NCBI GenBank assembly: GCA_041752315.1
Contig: JBGSHJ010000049.1
Coordinates: 124,001 to 188,000 of the forward strand
From: SYFY01 sp041752315
Lineage (GTDB): Bacteria; Pseudomonadota; Gammaproteobacteria; Pseudomonadales; Azotimanducaceae
Direction of reading: 5' to 3'
Length of the DNA stretch: 64,000 nt
How positions within the stretch are numbered: position 1 is the first letter of the stretch; each line of letters starts with the position of its first letter. The notes under the pieces are model-generated. The model ran no database searches and was not told the origin of the DNA. It worked only from the letters and a program-made list of their open reading frames with translations. The translations under genes and the position numbers were made by a program. Of the stretch, positions 44,566 through 53,016 are shown in pieces.

Positions 44566-44602
44566 AACAGACCACAATGCGGTGGCGAAGCATCGTGACT
44601 CT

Positions 44603-45985
44603 TCATCGACGCCGAACTGGTACCCCGCCTTTTGGCGCCATCATGCCCTGCATCGACCCGAGTCCACGCGCAAGTTTTTGCATGCCGCCTTTTTTGGTGA
44701 ATTTTTTCATCATCTTCTGCATCTGCTTGTGCTGCTTGAGAAGGCGATTGATGTCTGCGATATCCGTTCCGCTGCCTCGTGCGATTCTCTGTTTGCGTGA
44801 GCCTGAGATGATGTCCGGGAATCGACGTTCATGCGCAGTCATCGAGTCGATGATCACAGCCATCCGCTTGAACTGTCGATCATCGACCTGTTCCTGAACG
44901 TTTTTTGGTAACTGGCTCATGCCGGGCAGTTTGTCCAGCATGCTGGTGATGCCCCCCATATTGGCCATCTGCGCCAGTTGCTCACGGAAGTCCTCGAGGT
45001 CAAAGCGACCTTTCTCCATCTTGCGGGCAAGCTTCTCGGCCTTTTTATGGTCGACCTTGCGCTGGGCTTCCTCGATCAGCGAGAGGATATCGCCCATGCC
45101 GAGAATTCGGGAGGCAATCCGGTCGGGGTAAAAGGGCTCGAGCGCATCGATCTTCTCACCCATGCCGATGAACTTGATCGGTTTGCCGGTGACGGCGCGG
45201 ACTGACAAGGCGGCACCACCCCGTGCGTCGCCATCAGCCTTCGCCAGGATGACGCCGGTCAACGTCATGGCATCGTTGAACGCCTTGGCAGTCCGCGCCG
45301 CGTCCTGCCCGGTCATCGCATCGACCACAAACAGGGTTTCAATGGGTTTCAGGTCATCCTGGAGCGCCTTGATCTCCCGCATCATGGCCTCGTCAATGGC
45401 CAATCGTCCCGCGGTGTCCACGATCAGCACGTCAGCAAAGAGCGTTCTTGCTTCCGCGACGGCCCGACGAGCGATCGCCAACGGTTGCTCCGTTGCCTGC
45501 GACGCGATGAAATTCACCCCTGCCTCACCGGCCAGTGTTTCCAGCTGTTTGATGGCGGCAGGTCGATACACGTCGGCACTGACCACGGCGACCTTTTTTC
45601 TTTCCCGATCTTTCAGCAGCAACGCGAGCTTGGCAACCGTCGTGGTCTTGCCCGCACCCTGGAGACCGGCCATGAGAATGATGGCCGGTGGGGTGGTCGC
45701 AAGGTTGAGCGCATCGTTCGCCGCGCCCATCACCTGCACGAGTTCCTCGTGCACGATCTTGATGAATGCGTCACCTGGATTGAGCGCCTCGGAGACGTCC
45801 TGACCGATGGCCCGGGTCCGCACACCCTCTGTAAAGTCCTTGACGACCTCCAGCGCGACGTCGGCTTCGAGCAACGCCCGGCGCACATCGCGCAGCGCGT
45901 CGGCGATGTTGTCTTCGGTGAGTCTGGATTTGCCGGTCAGGCCACGAAAGGTCTGTGTAAGACGCTCACTGAGATTCTCGAACAT
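44603..45985 (-). CDS. ffh: Ffh, signal recognition particle GTPase
   Basis: Ffh binds signal sequences and 4.5S RNA to target membrane proteins to FtsY and SecYEG. The N domain starts MFENLSERLTQTFRGLTGK. The G domain shows GLQGAGKTTTVAKLA, DTAGRLAID and the TKADG-like segment ILAKADGDARGG. The Met-rich M domain contains KLPGMSQLP, GSRKQRIARGSGT and KQMQKMMKKF. Length of 460 residues is standard. Divergent from ypjD as in E. coli. Its normal downstream neighbour rpsP is 8.7 kb away. Confidence 0.97.
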   Translation of the reverse strand: MFENLSERLTQTFRGLTGKSRLTEDNIADALRDVRRALLEADVALEVVKDFTEGVRTRAIGQDVSEALNPGDAFIKIVHEELVQVMGAANDALNLATTPPAIILMAGLQGAGKTTTVAKLALLLKDRERKKVAVVSADVYRPAAIKQLETLAGEAGVNFIASQATEQPLAIARRAVAEARTLFADVLIVDTAGRLAIDEAMMREIKALQDDLKPIETLFVVDAMTGQDAARTAKAFNDAMTLTGVILAKADGDARGGAALSVRAVTGKPIKFIGMGEKIDALEPFYPDRIASRILGMGDILSLIEEAQRKVDHKKAEKLARKMEKGRFDLEDFREQLAQMANMGGITSMLDKLPGMSQLPKNVQEQVDDRQFKRMAVIIDSMTAHERRFPDIISGSRKQRIARGSGTDIADINRLLKQHKQMQKMMKKFTKKGGMQKLARGLGSMQGMMAPKGGVPVRRR

Positions 45986-46099
45986 GACAACCCGATCTGC
46001 TGGTAAGGTCAGGGATTATAGGGCTTTCGGCCTCTGGCGGCTTGTGCCACACTGCCTCGTGTCCCAGCAAAACAGCCTCGGCTCCCTATCGACACGCAA

Positions 46100-46888
46100 C
46101 TGCTTCACGTCGGCGCAGCTCTGGTCTACGGCATTGTCCTCGCGCTTCTCGGGCGCGGTCTTGCGAATGAACGACTGGTCCTGCAAACGTCCGGTCACGT
46201 GCTGCTCACGTTGGCCATAGTTCTGCACGCGATCGCCATCTGGTCCAATGCAGCCACACCATCAGGGTTTGATCTGGGCTTCCAACCCGCCCTCAATCTG
46301 ATGTTTCTGGTCATGACCGCCTTTGTCGCGGTGTGCACCGTTTCCCTGCCAGTCACCCTGCTGCTGATCCCGCTGATTCCGCTGGATCTGCTGATGCTGC
46401 TGTGGTCAGGCATCGCAGGTCACTCATCCGGCACCCAGGTCGTCTCCGCGCAAACGTTGCCACATGTCATCATTTCGCTTCTCGCGGGCAGTGTGCTGCT
46501 GCTTGCTTTCCTGCAGGCACTGCTCCTGCGCTCCGTCGAGCGGCATCTGAAATCCCACACCTTGACCTGGGCACAACACGTCCCGCCGCTGGAGACGCTG
46601 GAGAAGCTGCTGTTCGCAGCCATCTGGACCGGTCTGATTCTGATGCTTGCCGGGATCGGTACCGGTTTTGTCTACCTGGAGGACATGTTTGCCCAGCGGG
46701 TGGTGCATCACACGGTGCTGCTCAGTGCCGCTGCGGGCGGTTACGTGGTTCTACTCCTTGGACGTTATCGACTGGGTTGGCGCGGTGAGACTGCCGTGCG
46801 CTGGGTGATCGTTTCGACCAGCCTGCTGGTGCTGGGATACTTTGGCAGCAAATTTGTCATCGAATACCTGCTGGCACCCACGTCATGA
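46100..46888 (+). CDS. ypjD: YpjD/CcsA-like cytochrome c assembly-type membrane protein
   Basis: Multi-span inner-membrane protein related to CcsA/HemX, located beside ffh and corC as in E. coli. Membrane segments include LTLAIVLHAIAI, LNLMFLVMTAFVAV, VIISLLAGSVLLLAFLQALLL, LLFAAIWTGLILMLAGIGTGF and WVIVSTSLLVLGYFGSK. The conserved YFGSK-type C-terminus is present. The first standard start is GTG 46199, but 33 residues upstream in frame (LLHVGAALVYGIVLALLGRG) form the family's first membrane helix. No ATG, GTG or TTG exists between them and the in-frame stop at 46019. CTG 46100 or ATC 46088 are possible starts. The end overlaps corC by 4 bases. Confidence 0.82.
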   Translation: MLHVGAALVYGIVLALLGRGLANERLVLQTSGHVLLTLAIVLHAIAIWSNAATPSGFDLGFQPALNLMFLVMTAFVAVCTVSLPVTLLLIPLIPLDLLMLLWSGIAGHSSGTQVVSAQTLPHVIISLLAGSVLLLAFLQALLLRSVERHLKSHTLTWAQHVPPLETLEKLLFAAIWTGLILMLAGIGTGFVYLEDMFAQRVVHHTVLLSAAAGGYVVLLLGRYRLGWRGETAVRWVIVSTSLLVLGYFGSKFVIEYLLAPTS

Positions 46889-48183
46889 GCGTCGACGCCA
46901 TACCACTTTCCGCGCTATTCACGACGCTGGTCGTTCTGATGCTGTTCTCGGCGTACTTTTCCAGCAGTGAAACCGCACTGGTGTCGCTGAACCGGTACCG
47001 GTTGAAACACCTTGTGAACGAGGGCCGGAGCGGAGCCATCAAGGCCAGTCGCATGCTCGCTCGCCCGGATCGGATGCTGGGAGTGATCCTGATTGGCAAC
47101 AACCTCGTGAACTTCACCGCGGCGACGGTCGCAACGATCATCGGCCTGCGCCTGGCCGGTGATACCGGGGTTCTTGCCGCCCCATGGATTCTTACCCTGC
47201 TCTTTCTCATCTTTGGCGAGATTGCACCAAAGACTCTGGCCGCCGCGAGACCGGAGCCTATCGCCTTTACGTCGGTGTATCTGCTGGAACCCCTGCAGAA
47301 ACTGCTGTATCCGCTGATCGTTGCCCTCAACTGGTTTTCCAACATGCTGGTCAATCCGTTCATCAGCGGCAGTCCAACCACCGACCAGCTATCCCAGGAT
47401 GAGTTGCGTACGGTGGTCAACGAAGGCGCCGACCTTCCCGATCAGCACCAGAACATGATGCTGTCGATCCTTGACCTCGATGCAGTCACGGTCAACGACA
47501 TCATGGTTCCCCGCTCGGAAATCATCGGCATCGACATCGATGCAGACATGGATGAAATCCTGACCATCATCGGCAACAGCCATCACACCCGCTTGCCAAT
47601 CTATCGGGGGGACGTCAACAACGTGCTGGGTGTTCTGCATCTGCGCCGACTGACCCGCCATCTTTCCGGAGAACCGGTTTCCCGTGAGGACCTGCTTGCT
47701 CTCGCCCGCGAGCCGTACTTCGTGCCCGAAGGCACGCCGCTGCATACTCAGCTGGTCAACTTCCAGAAAAACAAGCGGCGGGTCGCGCTGGTAGTCGATG
47801 AGTACGGCGACGTCCAGGGAATCGTTGCACTGGATGACATCCTTGAAGAAATTGTTGGCGAGTTCACGACCGACTTTGCTGCAAACGTCCCGGAAATCCA
47901 TCCTCAGGATGATGGCAGCTATCTGATCGATGGGATGGCGCTGCTCCGTGAGGTGAACCGTGCGCTGGGGTGGACACTGCCCACAACAGGACCACGAACG
48001 CTGAACGGACTGCTGCTGGAAACCCTGGAAATGATTCCAGACAACAACGTATGTTGTCAGCTCGGTCCCTACTACGTCGAAACCCTGCAGATCTCCGGCA
48101 ACATCATCAAGACCGCGAGACTATGGGATTCCCGCAATGAACATGGCAGCGCCGCAGAATCGGTCGAAGAGGCCGGAATCTGA
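46885..48183 (+). CDS. HlyC/CorC-family transporter (CNNM + CBS + CorC domains)
   Basis: Membrane protein of the CorB/YfjD type, linked to magnesium or cobalt handling. An N-terminal DUF21/CNNM membrane domain (AYFSSSETALVSLNRYRL, LIGNNLVNFTAATVATI) is followed by a CBS pair (MVPRSEIIGIDIDADMDE, VPEGTPLHTQLVNFQ). The CorC_HlyC C-terminal domain carries DDGSYLIDGMALLREVN. At 432 residues it is full length. ATG 46885 overlaps the ypjD stop. The ypjD–corC pair next to ffh is conserved. Confidence 0.92.
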   Translation: MSVDAIPLSALFTTLVVLMLFSAYFSSSETALVSLNRYRLKHLVNEGRSGAIKASRMLARPDRMLGVILIGNNLVNFTAATVATIIGLRLAGDTGVLAAPWILTLLFLIFGEIAPKTLAAARPEPIAFTSVYLLEPLQKLLYPLIVALNWFSNMLVNPFISGSPTTDQLSQDELRTVVNEGADLPDQHQNMMLSILDLDAVTVNDIMVPRSEIIGIDIDADMDEILTIIGNSHHTRLPIYRGDVNNVLGVLHLRRLTRHLSGEPVSREDLLALAREPYFVPEGTPLHTQLVNFQKNKRRVALVVDEYGDVQGIVALDDILEEIVGEFTTDFAANVPEIHPQDDGSYLIDGMALLREVNRALGWTLPTTGPRTLNGLLLETLEMIPDNNVCCQLGPYYVETLQISGNIIKTARLWDSRNEHGSAAESVEEAGI

Positions 48184-48205
48184 TTCCGACCTCCGGCTCG
48201 AACAC

Positions 48206-49897
48206 CTAGGTCCGTCGCCAACGACGATTCATCGCCGAGACAATGGCTCCCAGTGAAGCCGTGATGGTGTTGCGGCTGACACCGATTCCATAACATCGTC
48301 CCAGGTTGCCATTATTGATCGCCAGCAGGCAGATCGCCTTGGCATCCTTGCCCTCATCCAGCGAATGTTCGTGATATTCGATGATGTTGATCGGCTCATT
48401 GAGCGTATCAACAAGACCATTCACAAACGCCTCGATCGGGCCACTGCCTTCACCATCGATCGTGACCTTGCTGGCCGAGATTTCGATCTGCGCAACGACC
48501 CGCTGATCATCCTGGCGGCCAGTGAGCAGATCGTAGTTGACCAGTCGGTACGGACCATTGTCGACGACATACTCTTCCATCAGCGCCTGCAGAATCTCGT
48601 CGACCTTGATCTCCCGATCATGCTGCTCGGTCAGTTTCTGGACAACGGCGCTGAACTCCACCAGCATTTCCCGCGGCAGGGTAATGCCAAAATGTTCTTC
48701 CAGGATGAATCCGATACCACCCTTGCCACTCTGGCTGTTGACTCGCACGGTCTCCTTGTAGGAAGAACCGACATCGGCAGGATCGATGGGCAGATAGGGA
48801 ACCTCCCAGTTGTCACGATCCACACGCGACATGCCTTTGCGAATGGCATCCTGGTGAGAACCGGAAAAAGCCGTGAACACCAGTTCTCCGGCATAGGGAT
48901 GGCGCTGGTGCACGGGCAACTTGTTGATCGTTTCCACCGTGCTGCGAATCTCGGGCATGCGACGAAAGTCCAGTTCGGGATCCACGCCCTGGCTGAAGAG
49001 GTTCATCGCCATCGTCACCAGATCGCAGTTGCCGGTTCGCTCGCCATTGCCAAACAGCGTGCCTTCAACCCGATCGGCTCCGGCCATGAGTGCCATCTCG
49101 GTCGCCGCGATACCGGTGCCGCGATCGTTGTGTGTGTGCAGACTGATCACCGCCGAATCTCTCTTCGGGAAGCGGGTGATGAACCACTCGATCTGGTCCG
49201 CATACACGTTCGGAGTGGCCATCTCGACCGTTGACGGCAGGTTGACGATCATCTTTTTTTCAGGTGTCGCGCCCCAGGTTTCGGCAACTGCAGTACAGAT
49301 CTCCACGGCAAAATCGAGTTCCGTGCCGGTGAAGCTCTCGGGTGAGTACTCGAAGGTAACGTCGGCATCAAACGATGCCAGACCTTGTTTCACCAGCCGG
49401 GTGCCCGCCAGGGCCAGATCGATGATGCCTTTTCGGTCCAGGTTGAAGACCACGCGCCTTTGCAACTCGGAAGTCGAATTGTAGAGATGGAAGATCACCT
49501 TCCTGGCGCCTTGCAGGGCCTCGACGCTGCGCGCAATCAACTCTTCCCGTGCCTGACACAGGATCTGGATGGCAACACCTTCCGGAATTCGTCCTTCGTC
49601 GATGATCCGTCGAATGAAGTCGAAATCGGGCTGTGATGCCGCGGGAAAGCCAACTTCAATTTCGGCAAACCCGACTTCCAGCAGGAGTTCGAACATGCGC
49701 AGCTTTTCTTCGACATTCATTGGATCGACCAGCGCCTGATTGCCATCACGCAGATCGACGCTGCACCAGCGCGGCGCACGCAAAATGCTGCGCGAAGGCC
49801 ACTGACGGTCAGGCAGTTCGATCGGCTGGAAACGCCGATACTTCTGGAACGGCATCTTCTGGATGCCGCGGTTGGTGGAATGACCTTGGTCGTTCAT
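48206..49897 (-). CDS. leuA: 2-isopropylmalate synthase
   Basis: LeuA condenses acetyl-CoA with 2-ketoisovalerate, the committed step of leucine synthesis. The long form (563 residues, LeuA2 type of Pseudomonas and actinobacteria) begins with the conserved YRRFQPIELPDRQWPSR. The catalytic barrel includes CSVDLRDGNQALVDPM, EIEVGFPAASQPDFDF and SLHTHNDRGTGIA. A C-terminal regulatory LeuA dimer domain (about 430-560) mediates leucine feedback. ATG 49897 follows GAGAGGACCGGAC. ATG 49855 (MPFQKYRRF) is an alternative. A promoter and a Leu-rich leader peptide lie upstream. Confidence 0.96.
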   Translation of the reverse strand: MNDQGHSTNRGIQKMPFQKYRRFQPIELPDRQWPSRSILRAPRWCSVDLRDGNQALVDPMNVEEKLRMFELLLEVGFAEIEVGFPAASQPDFDFIRRIIDEGRIPEGVAIQILCQAREELIARSVEALQGARKVIFHLYNSTSELQRRVVFNLDRKGIIDLALAGTRLVKQGLASFDADVTFEYSPESFTGTELDFAVEICTAVAETWGATPEKKMIVNLPSTVEMATPNVYADQIEWFITRFPKRDSAVISLHTHNDRGTGIAATEMALMAGADRVEGTLFGNGERTGNCDLVTMAMNLFSQGVDPELDFRRMPEIRSTVETINKLPVHQRHPYAGELVFTAFSGSHQDAIRKGMSRVDRDNWEVPYLPIDPADVGSSYKETVRVNSQSGKGGIGFILEEHFGITLPREMLVEFSAVVQKLTEQHDREIKVDEILQALMEEYVVDNGPYRLVNYDLLTGRQDDQRVVAQIEISASKVTIDGEGSGPIEAFVNGLVDTLNEPINIIEYHEHSLDEGKDAKAICLLAINNGNLGRCYGIGVSRNTITASLGAIVSAMNRRWRRT

Positions 49898-50018
49898 GTC
49901 CGGTCCTCTCGATTGTCAGGCCAGCATCTGTTGTCGCAGGCCATGAGTACAAGTTGCCTTGTCTGTCGCTGTTCGGGTTTTTTCAGGGTTGGGCGTACGC
50001 CCATGGGGAAACAGGATA

Positions 50019-50092
50019 TTGCCGGCTAGGCCGGCAGCAGCAGGAGGTTCAGCGTGACAGGAAACAATGACGATTGGGGCACGATGCCGGCA
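50019..50092 (-). promoter_or_regulatory. Possible attenuator-type structures in the leuA leader
   Basis: The self-complementary sequence TGCCGGCA occurs before the leader (50085-50092), and TGCCGGC and GCCGGCA flank the leader stop (50019-50035). Any two of these three can pair, giving alternative structures that ribosome stalling at the Leu codons could choose between. A perfect GGGCGTACGCCC palindrome lies downstream (49991-50002). No stem followed by a T-run was found on the leuA strand, so classical termination is not demonstrated. Confidence 0.4.
50026..50082 (-). CDS. Candidate leuA leader peptide (leuL-like)
   Basis: A short frame starting at GTG 50082 encodes MPQSSLFPVTLNLLLLPA and stop. 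Six of eighteen residues are Leu, and the codons CTG AAC CTC CTG CTG CTG sit just before the stop, as in leucine-operon attenuators. It begins about 22 bases after a plausible start site and precedes leuA by 128 bases. No clear ribosome-binding site is present. The leader end overlaps one arm of the hairpin TGCCGGC/GCCGGCA (50019-50035). Confidence 0.55.
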   Translation of the reverse strand: MPQSSLFPVTLNLLLLPA

Positions 50093-50110
50093 ACTTGTGA
50101 GACTGAAAGG

Positions 50111-50139
50111 ACTATAGCCGCAGGTCGGATGACGCACAA
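50111..50139 (-). promoter_or_regulatory. Candidate leuA promoter
   Basis: On the minus strand TTGTGC (50134-50139) and TATAGT (50111-50116) are 17 bases apart. The -10 matches five of six positions and the -35 three. The predicted start near 50104 leaves the leader peptide start about 22 bases downstream, which supports both calls. Confidence 0.5.
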
Positions 50140-50230
50140 GGCAGGCCGATGCTGCCGAAACAGAAATATCAGCTTCGTGGTGACAGCCACCTCGGGCTGA
50201 CGACGGGAGCACGTTTTTCGGCATCTTCGT

Positions 50231-50307
50231 TTGGTAAACGCAGGCCGGTGCTGTTAGAGTGCGCCGGTCGATCATCCTTCGGTGGTTGTTCGACGATCGG
50301 GGCCGGC
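50231..50307 (+). promoter_or_regulatory. Candidate rhlE promoter and 5' leader hairpin
   Basis: TTGGTA (50231-50236) and TAGAGT (50255-50260), 18 bases apart, could be a promoter for rhlE. It would give a leader of about 250 bases. The first transcribed bases form a 10-bp hairpin GCCGG.CGATC/GATCG.CCGGC (50263-50307). Long structured leaders are common in cold-shock DEAD-box genes. From 50308 to 50515 no gene or clear signal is seen except the AGGAGA before rhlE. Confidence 0.35.
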
Positions 50308-50515
50308 AATCATGCCACCCGGTAATCTGCTCAATTTGCATACCCACAACAGGATGGGGTCATCCGTAGTCGCTGCTTTCAGAACCTGCCCAAGCAATCC
50401 TTGTGGCGCAAGAGTGGCGCAAGACCACAGCGAACCGGAACCACCCAGACTGCCTGCCCCTCACCGACAAGCGATAAAACATCTGCTTGCGGGGCACTCC
50501 AGGAGAAGTTTTTTA

Positions 50516-51781
50516 ATGTCTTTCAACGAACTCGGTCTCGAGTCCGATTTGCTGCGTGCGCTGGCTGAATCCGGCTACACCACAGCCACCCCAATCCAGC
50601 TGCAGGCCATTCCTGTCGTACTCGCAGGCCGCGACCTGCTCGCCGGCGCCCAGACAGGTACCGGCAAAACCGCCGGTTTTGCACTGCCTCTGCTCCAGCG
50701 ATTGCGTGCCGGTCGGCCGCTCAAACGCACGCCCAGAGCGCTGATTCTGGTTCCGACCAGAGAACTGGCTGCACAGGTCAGCGAGAGTTTCCGAACCTAT
50801 GGCCGATACCTGTCACTGCGTACCGCTGTGATCTTTGGTGGGGTCAGCATCCGTCCGCAGATCGAAGCGCTCAACCGTGGCACCGACATAGTGGTCGCGA
50901 CACCGGGACGACTGCTCGATCATGTCACGCAGCGGACGATCGACCTGCGTGCAGTGGAAACCCTGGTACTGGATGAAGCCGATCGCATGCTCGACATGGG
51001 TTTCATCCGCGATATCAGAAAGGTGCTCAAGCTGCTGCCCACCCAGCGACAGAACCTGCTGTTTTCCGCCACGTTTTCCGACTCGATTCGCGAGCTTGCC
51101 CATGAACTCATGAACGATCCTGTGGAAATACAGGTCGCTGCCCGAAACCAGACGGCCGAGCGAGTGACGCAGACAGTCCAGCTCGTGGACAAGGCCCGCA
51201 AGCGTGAAGTGCTGTCTCACCGGATCGGCAGTGAAAACTGGCGTCAGGTGCTGGTTTTCACCCGGACCAAACACGGTGCCAGCCGACTTGCCGAACAGCT
51301 GGAGAAGGACGGCCTGACCGCCGCCGCCATCCATGGCAACAAGTCCCAGGGGGCTCGTACCAAGGCGCTGGCTGATTTCAAGGCCGGCAAGGTCCGTGTC
51401 CTGGTGGCAACGGATATCGCCGCCCGCGGCCTGGATATTGACAAACTGCCCCACGTGGTCAACTTTGAACTGCCAAACATTCCCGAAGACTACGTTCACC
51501 GGATCGGCAGAACCGCACGGGCAGGTGAAGAGGGAGAAGCCCTTTCACTGGTCTGTTCCGAGGAACTCGGCTTGCTGAAGGACATCGAGAAGCTGCTGAA
51601 GACCCGGCTCGAACGGGTGGTGATTCCCGGATATGAGCCAAGTGCAAATCCGCCGCGAGAGCCGTCAGAACCGGTGCGTCACTCCAGACCCGGTACTTCA
51701 GGGCAACAACGACGCAGTCACGGCAACTCGGCATCCCGTCCTGCAGGCAGGGGCCAACCACGTCGCGCCAACGCCTACTGA
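50516..51781 (+). CDS. rhlE: RhlE-type DEAD-box ATP-dependent RNA helicase
   Basis: RNA helicase for ribosome assembly and RNA turnover. Motifs run in order: Q-motif with ATPIQLQAIPVVLAGRD, motif I AQTGTGKTAGFALPLL, PTRELAAQV, TPGRLLDH, motif II DEADRMLDMGF, motif III SATF, VFTRTKHGASRLAEQL, ATDIAARGLDIDKLPHVVN and HRIGRTARAG. A short basic tail follows, rich in Arg, Pro and Ser. The open frame extends 234 bases upstream, but ATG 50516 is preceded by AGGAGA and starts with MSFNELGL, the RhlE consensus. Confidence 0.95.
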   Translation: MSFNELGLESDLLRALAESGYTTATPIQLQAIPVVLAGRDLLAGAQTGTGKTAGFALPLLQRLRAGRPLKRTPRALILVPTRELAAQVSESFRTYGRYLSLRTAVIFGGVSIRPQIEALNRGTDIVVATPGRLLDHVTQRTIDLRAVETLVLDEADRMLDMGFIRDIRKVLKLLPTQRQNLLFSATFSDSIRELAHELMNDPVEIQVAARNQTAERVTQTVQLVDKARKREVLSHRIGSENWRQVLVFTRTKHGASRLAEQLEKDGLTAAAIHGNKSQGARTKALADFKAGKVRVLVATDIAARGLDIDKLPHVVNFELPNIPEDYVHRIGRTARAGEEGEALSLVCSEELGLLKDIEKLLKTRLERVVIPGYEPSANPPREPSEPVRHSRPGTSGQQRRSHGNSASRPAGRGQPRRANAY

Positions 51782-51804
51782 TCTGACCCCTACGGGTCCA
51801 ACAC

Positions 51805-53016
51805 CTACTGGTCTGGTGCCTGCTGATCTTTCGCGGGTGTTCCAAACTCGGCGCGAATGGCTTTGCCATTGGCGTCGAGATCTGGAATGGGTGCACTTCG
51901 TCGGGTTGACTCACCTTCAATCCGGACAGGTGGGACTACCAGTTGCACCTCGCCAGTCCCAACCGGCTGCTGATGGCGTCGCAGGGCCGGATGCAGCGCC
52001 AGATCGGCAAGAGAATTCAGTGAGCCGAAGGCAATGTCCCCTGCGCGCAGGCGTTCACACAGCGCAGAGCCTGACAAGGAACCGGACACTCCGGAGATGA
52101 TCGAGTCCAGCTGCTTCCGATGCCGCAACCTGGCGGTGTTGTCCACAAAACGAGGATCCGCGCTCAAACCGGGGCGCTGCAGGACGGCAGCACAGAAACG
52201 TTGCCATTCCCGCTGGTTCTGAACGGAAAACACGACCTGCCTGCCATCACGGGTCTGGTAAGCACCGTACGGTGCGATGGTGGGGTGATTCAGTCCCACC
52301 CGCTTCGGCTCAAGTCCACCTTCAAACTGCAGGAGTGGCACGGCCATCCAGTCAGCAATCGCATCAAACAGTGAAACTTCGATGCCACGACCCCGACCTG
52401 TCTGCTGTCTTGTCAGCAGTGCCTGCAGAACTGCGGCAAACGCGTTCATGCCACAAGCAATATCACAAACCGACACACCGACGCGACCGGGTGCATCAGG
52501 GCTGCCGGTGATGGATGCAAGTCCACTCTCGCTCTGCACCAGCAGATCGTACGCCTTGAGATGCGCAACTTCCGGCGTATCGCCATAACCGGTGATGTCA
52601 ACGGTGATCAACCCCGGATGGCGCACGCGCAACGCAGGGCTTGCAAAACCCAATCGGGCCAGCGCACCCGGAGCAAGGTTCTGCACAAATACATCTGCCT
52701 TTGCGATCAGGCCTGCGAGCAGTCGGGCATCAGCGGGTTGTTTCAGGTCGAGGCAGACCGATTCCTTGCCACGATTCAGCCAGACAAAATAGGCGCTGAC
52801 ACCGGCCGCCGACTTGTCATAATCACGCGCAAAGTCACCTTCGGGCCTTTCGATCTTGATGACCCGCGCGCCTGCTTCAGCCAGACGCGATGTGCAGAGG
52901 GGCGCGGCAACGGCCTGCTCGACGGAAACTACCAGCACACCTTCGAGGGTACGGGTGTACTCCTGGGCTGCCGTCAGCGTGATGGCCGGGGCGGCAGTTT
53001 CATCGGGTTGCATCAT
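51805..53016 (-). CDS. CaiB/BaiF family class III CoA-transferase
   Basis: Moves CoA between carboxylic acids through an aspartyl-CoA intermediate. The N-terminal domain has VVSVEQAVAAPLCTSRLAEAGARVIKIERP and LNRGKESVCLDLK. The catalytic Asp appears in GVSVCDIACGMNAF, corresponding to Asp169 of formyl-CoA transferase. The C-terminal domain includes TIAPYGAYQTRDG. At 403 residues it is full length. Substrate unknown. ATG 53016 overlaps the purT stop by 4 bases, so it is translated last in the gamma-CA–purT–CaiB set. Confidence 0.9.
   Translation of the reverse strand: MMQPDETAAPAITLTAAQEYTRTLEGVLVVSVEQAVAAPLCTSRLAEAGARVIKIERPEGDFARDYDKSAAGVSAYFVWLNRGKESVCLDLKQPADARLLAGLIAKADVFVQNLAPGALARLGFASPALRVRHPGLITVDITGYGDTPEVAHLKAYDLLVQSESGLASITGSPDAPGRVGVSVCDIACGMNAFAAVLQALLTRQQTGRGRGIEVSLFDAIADWMAVPLLQFEGGLEPKRVGLNHPTIAPYGAYQTRDGRQVVFSVQNQREWQRFCAAVLQRPGLSADPRFVDNTARLRHRKQLDSIISGVSGSLSGSALCERLRAGDIAFGSLNSLADLALHPALRRHQQPVGTGEVQLVVPPVRIEGESTRRSAPIPDLDANGKAIRAEFGTPAKDQQAPDQ

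Noticed and set aside
50282..50515. N-terminal extension of the rhlE open frame
   Set aside because: RhlE homology and AGGAGA both place the start at 50516. The extension is His/Pro-rich and unlike helicases.
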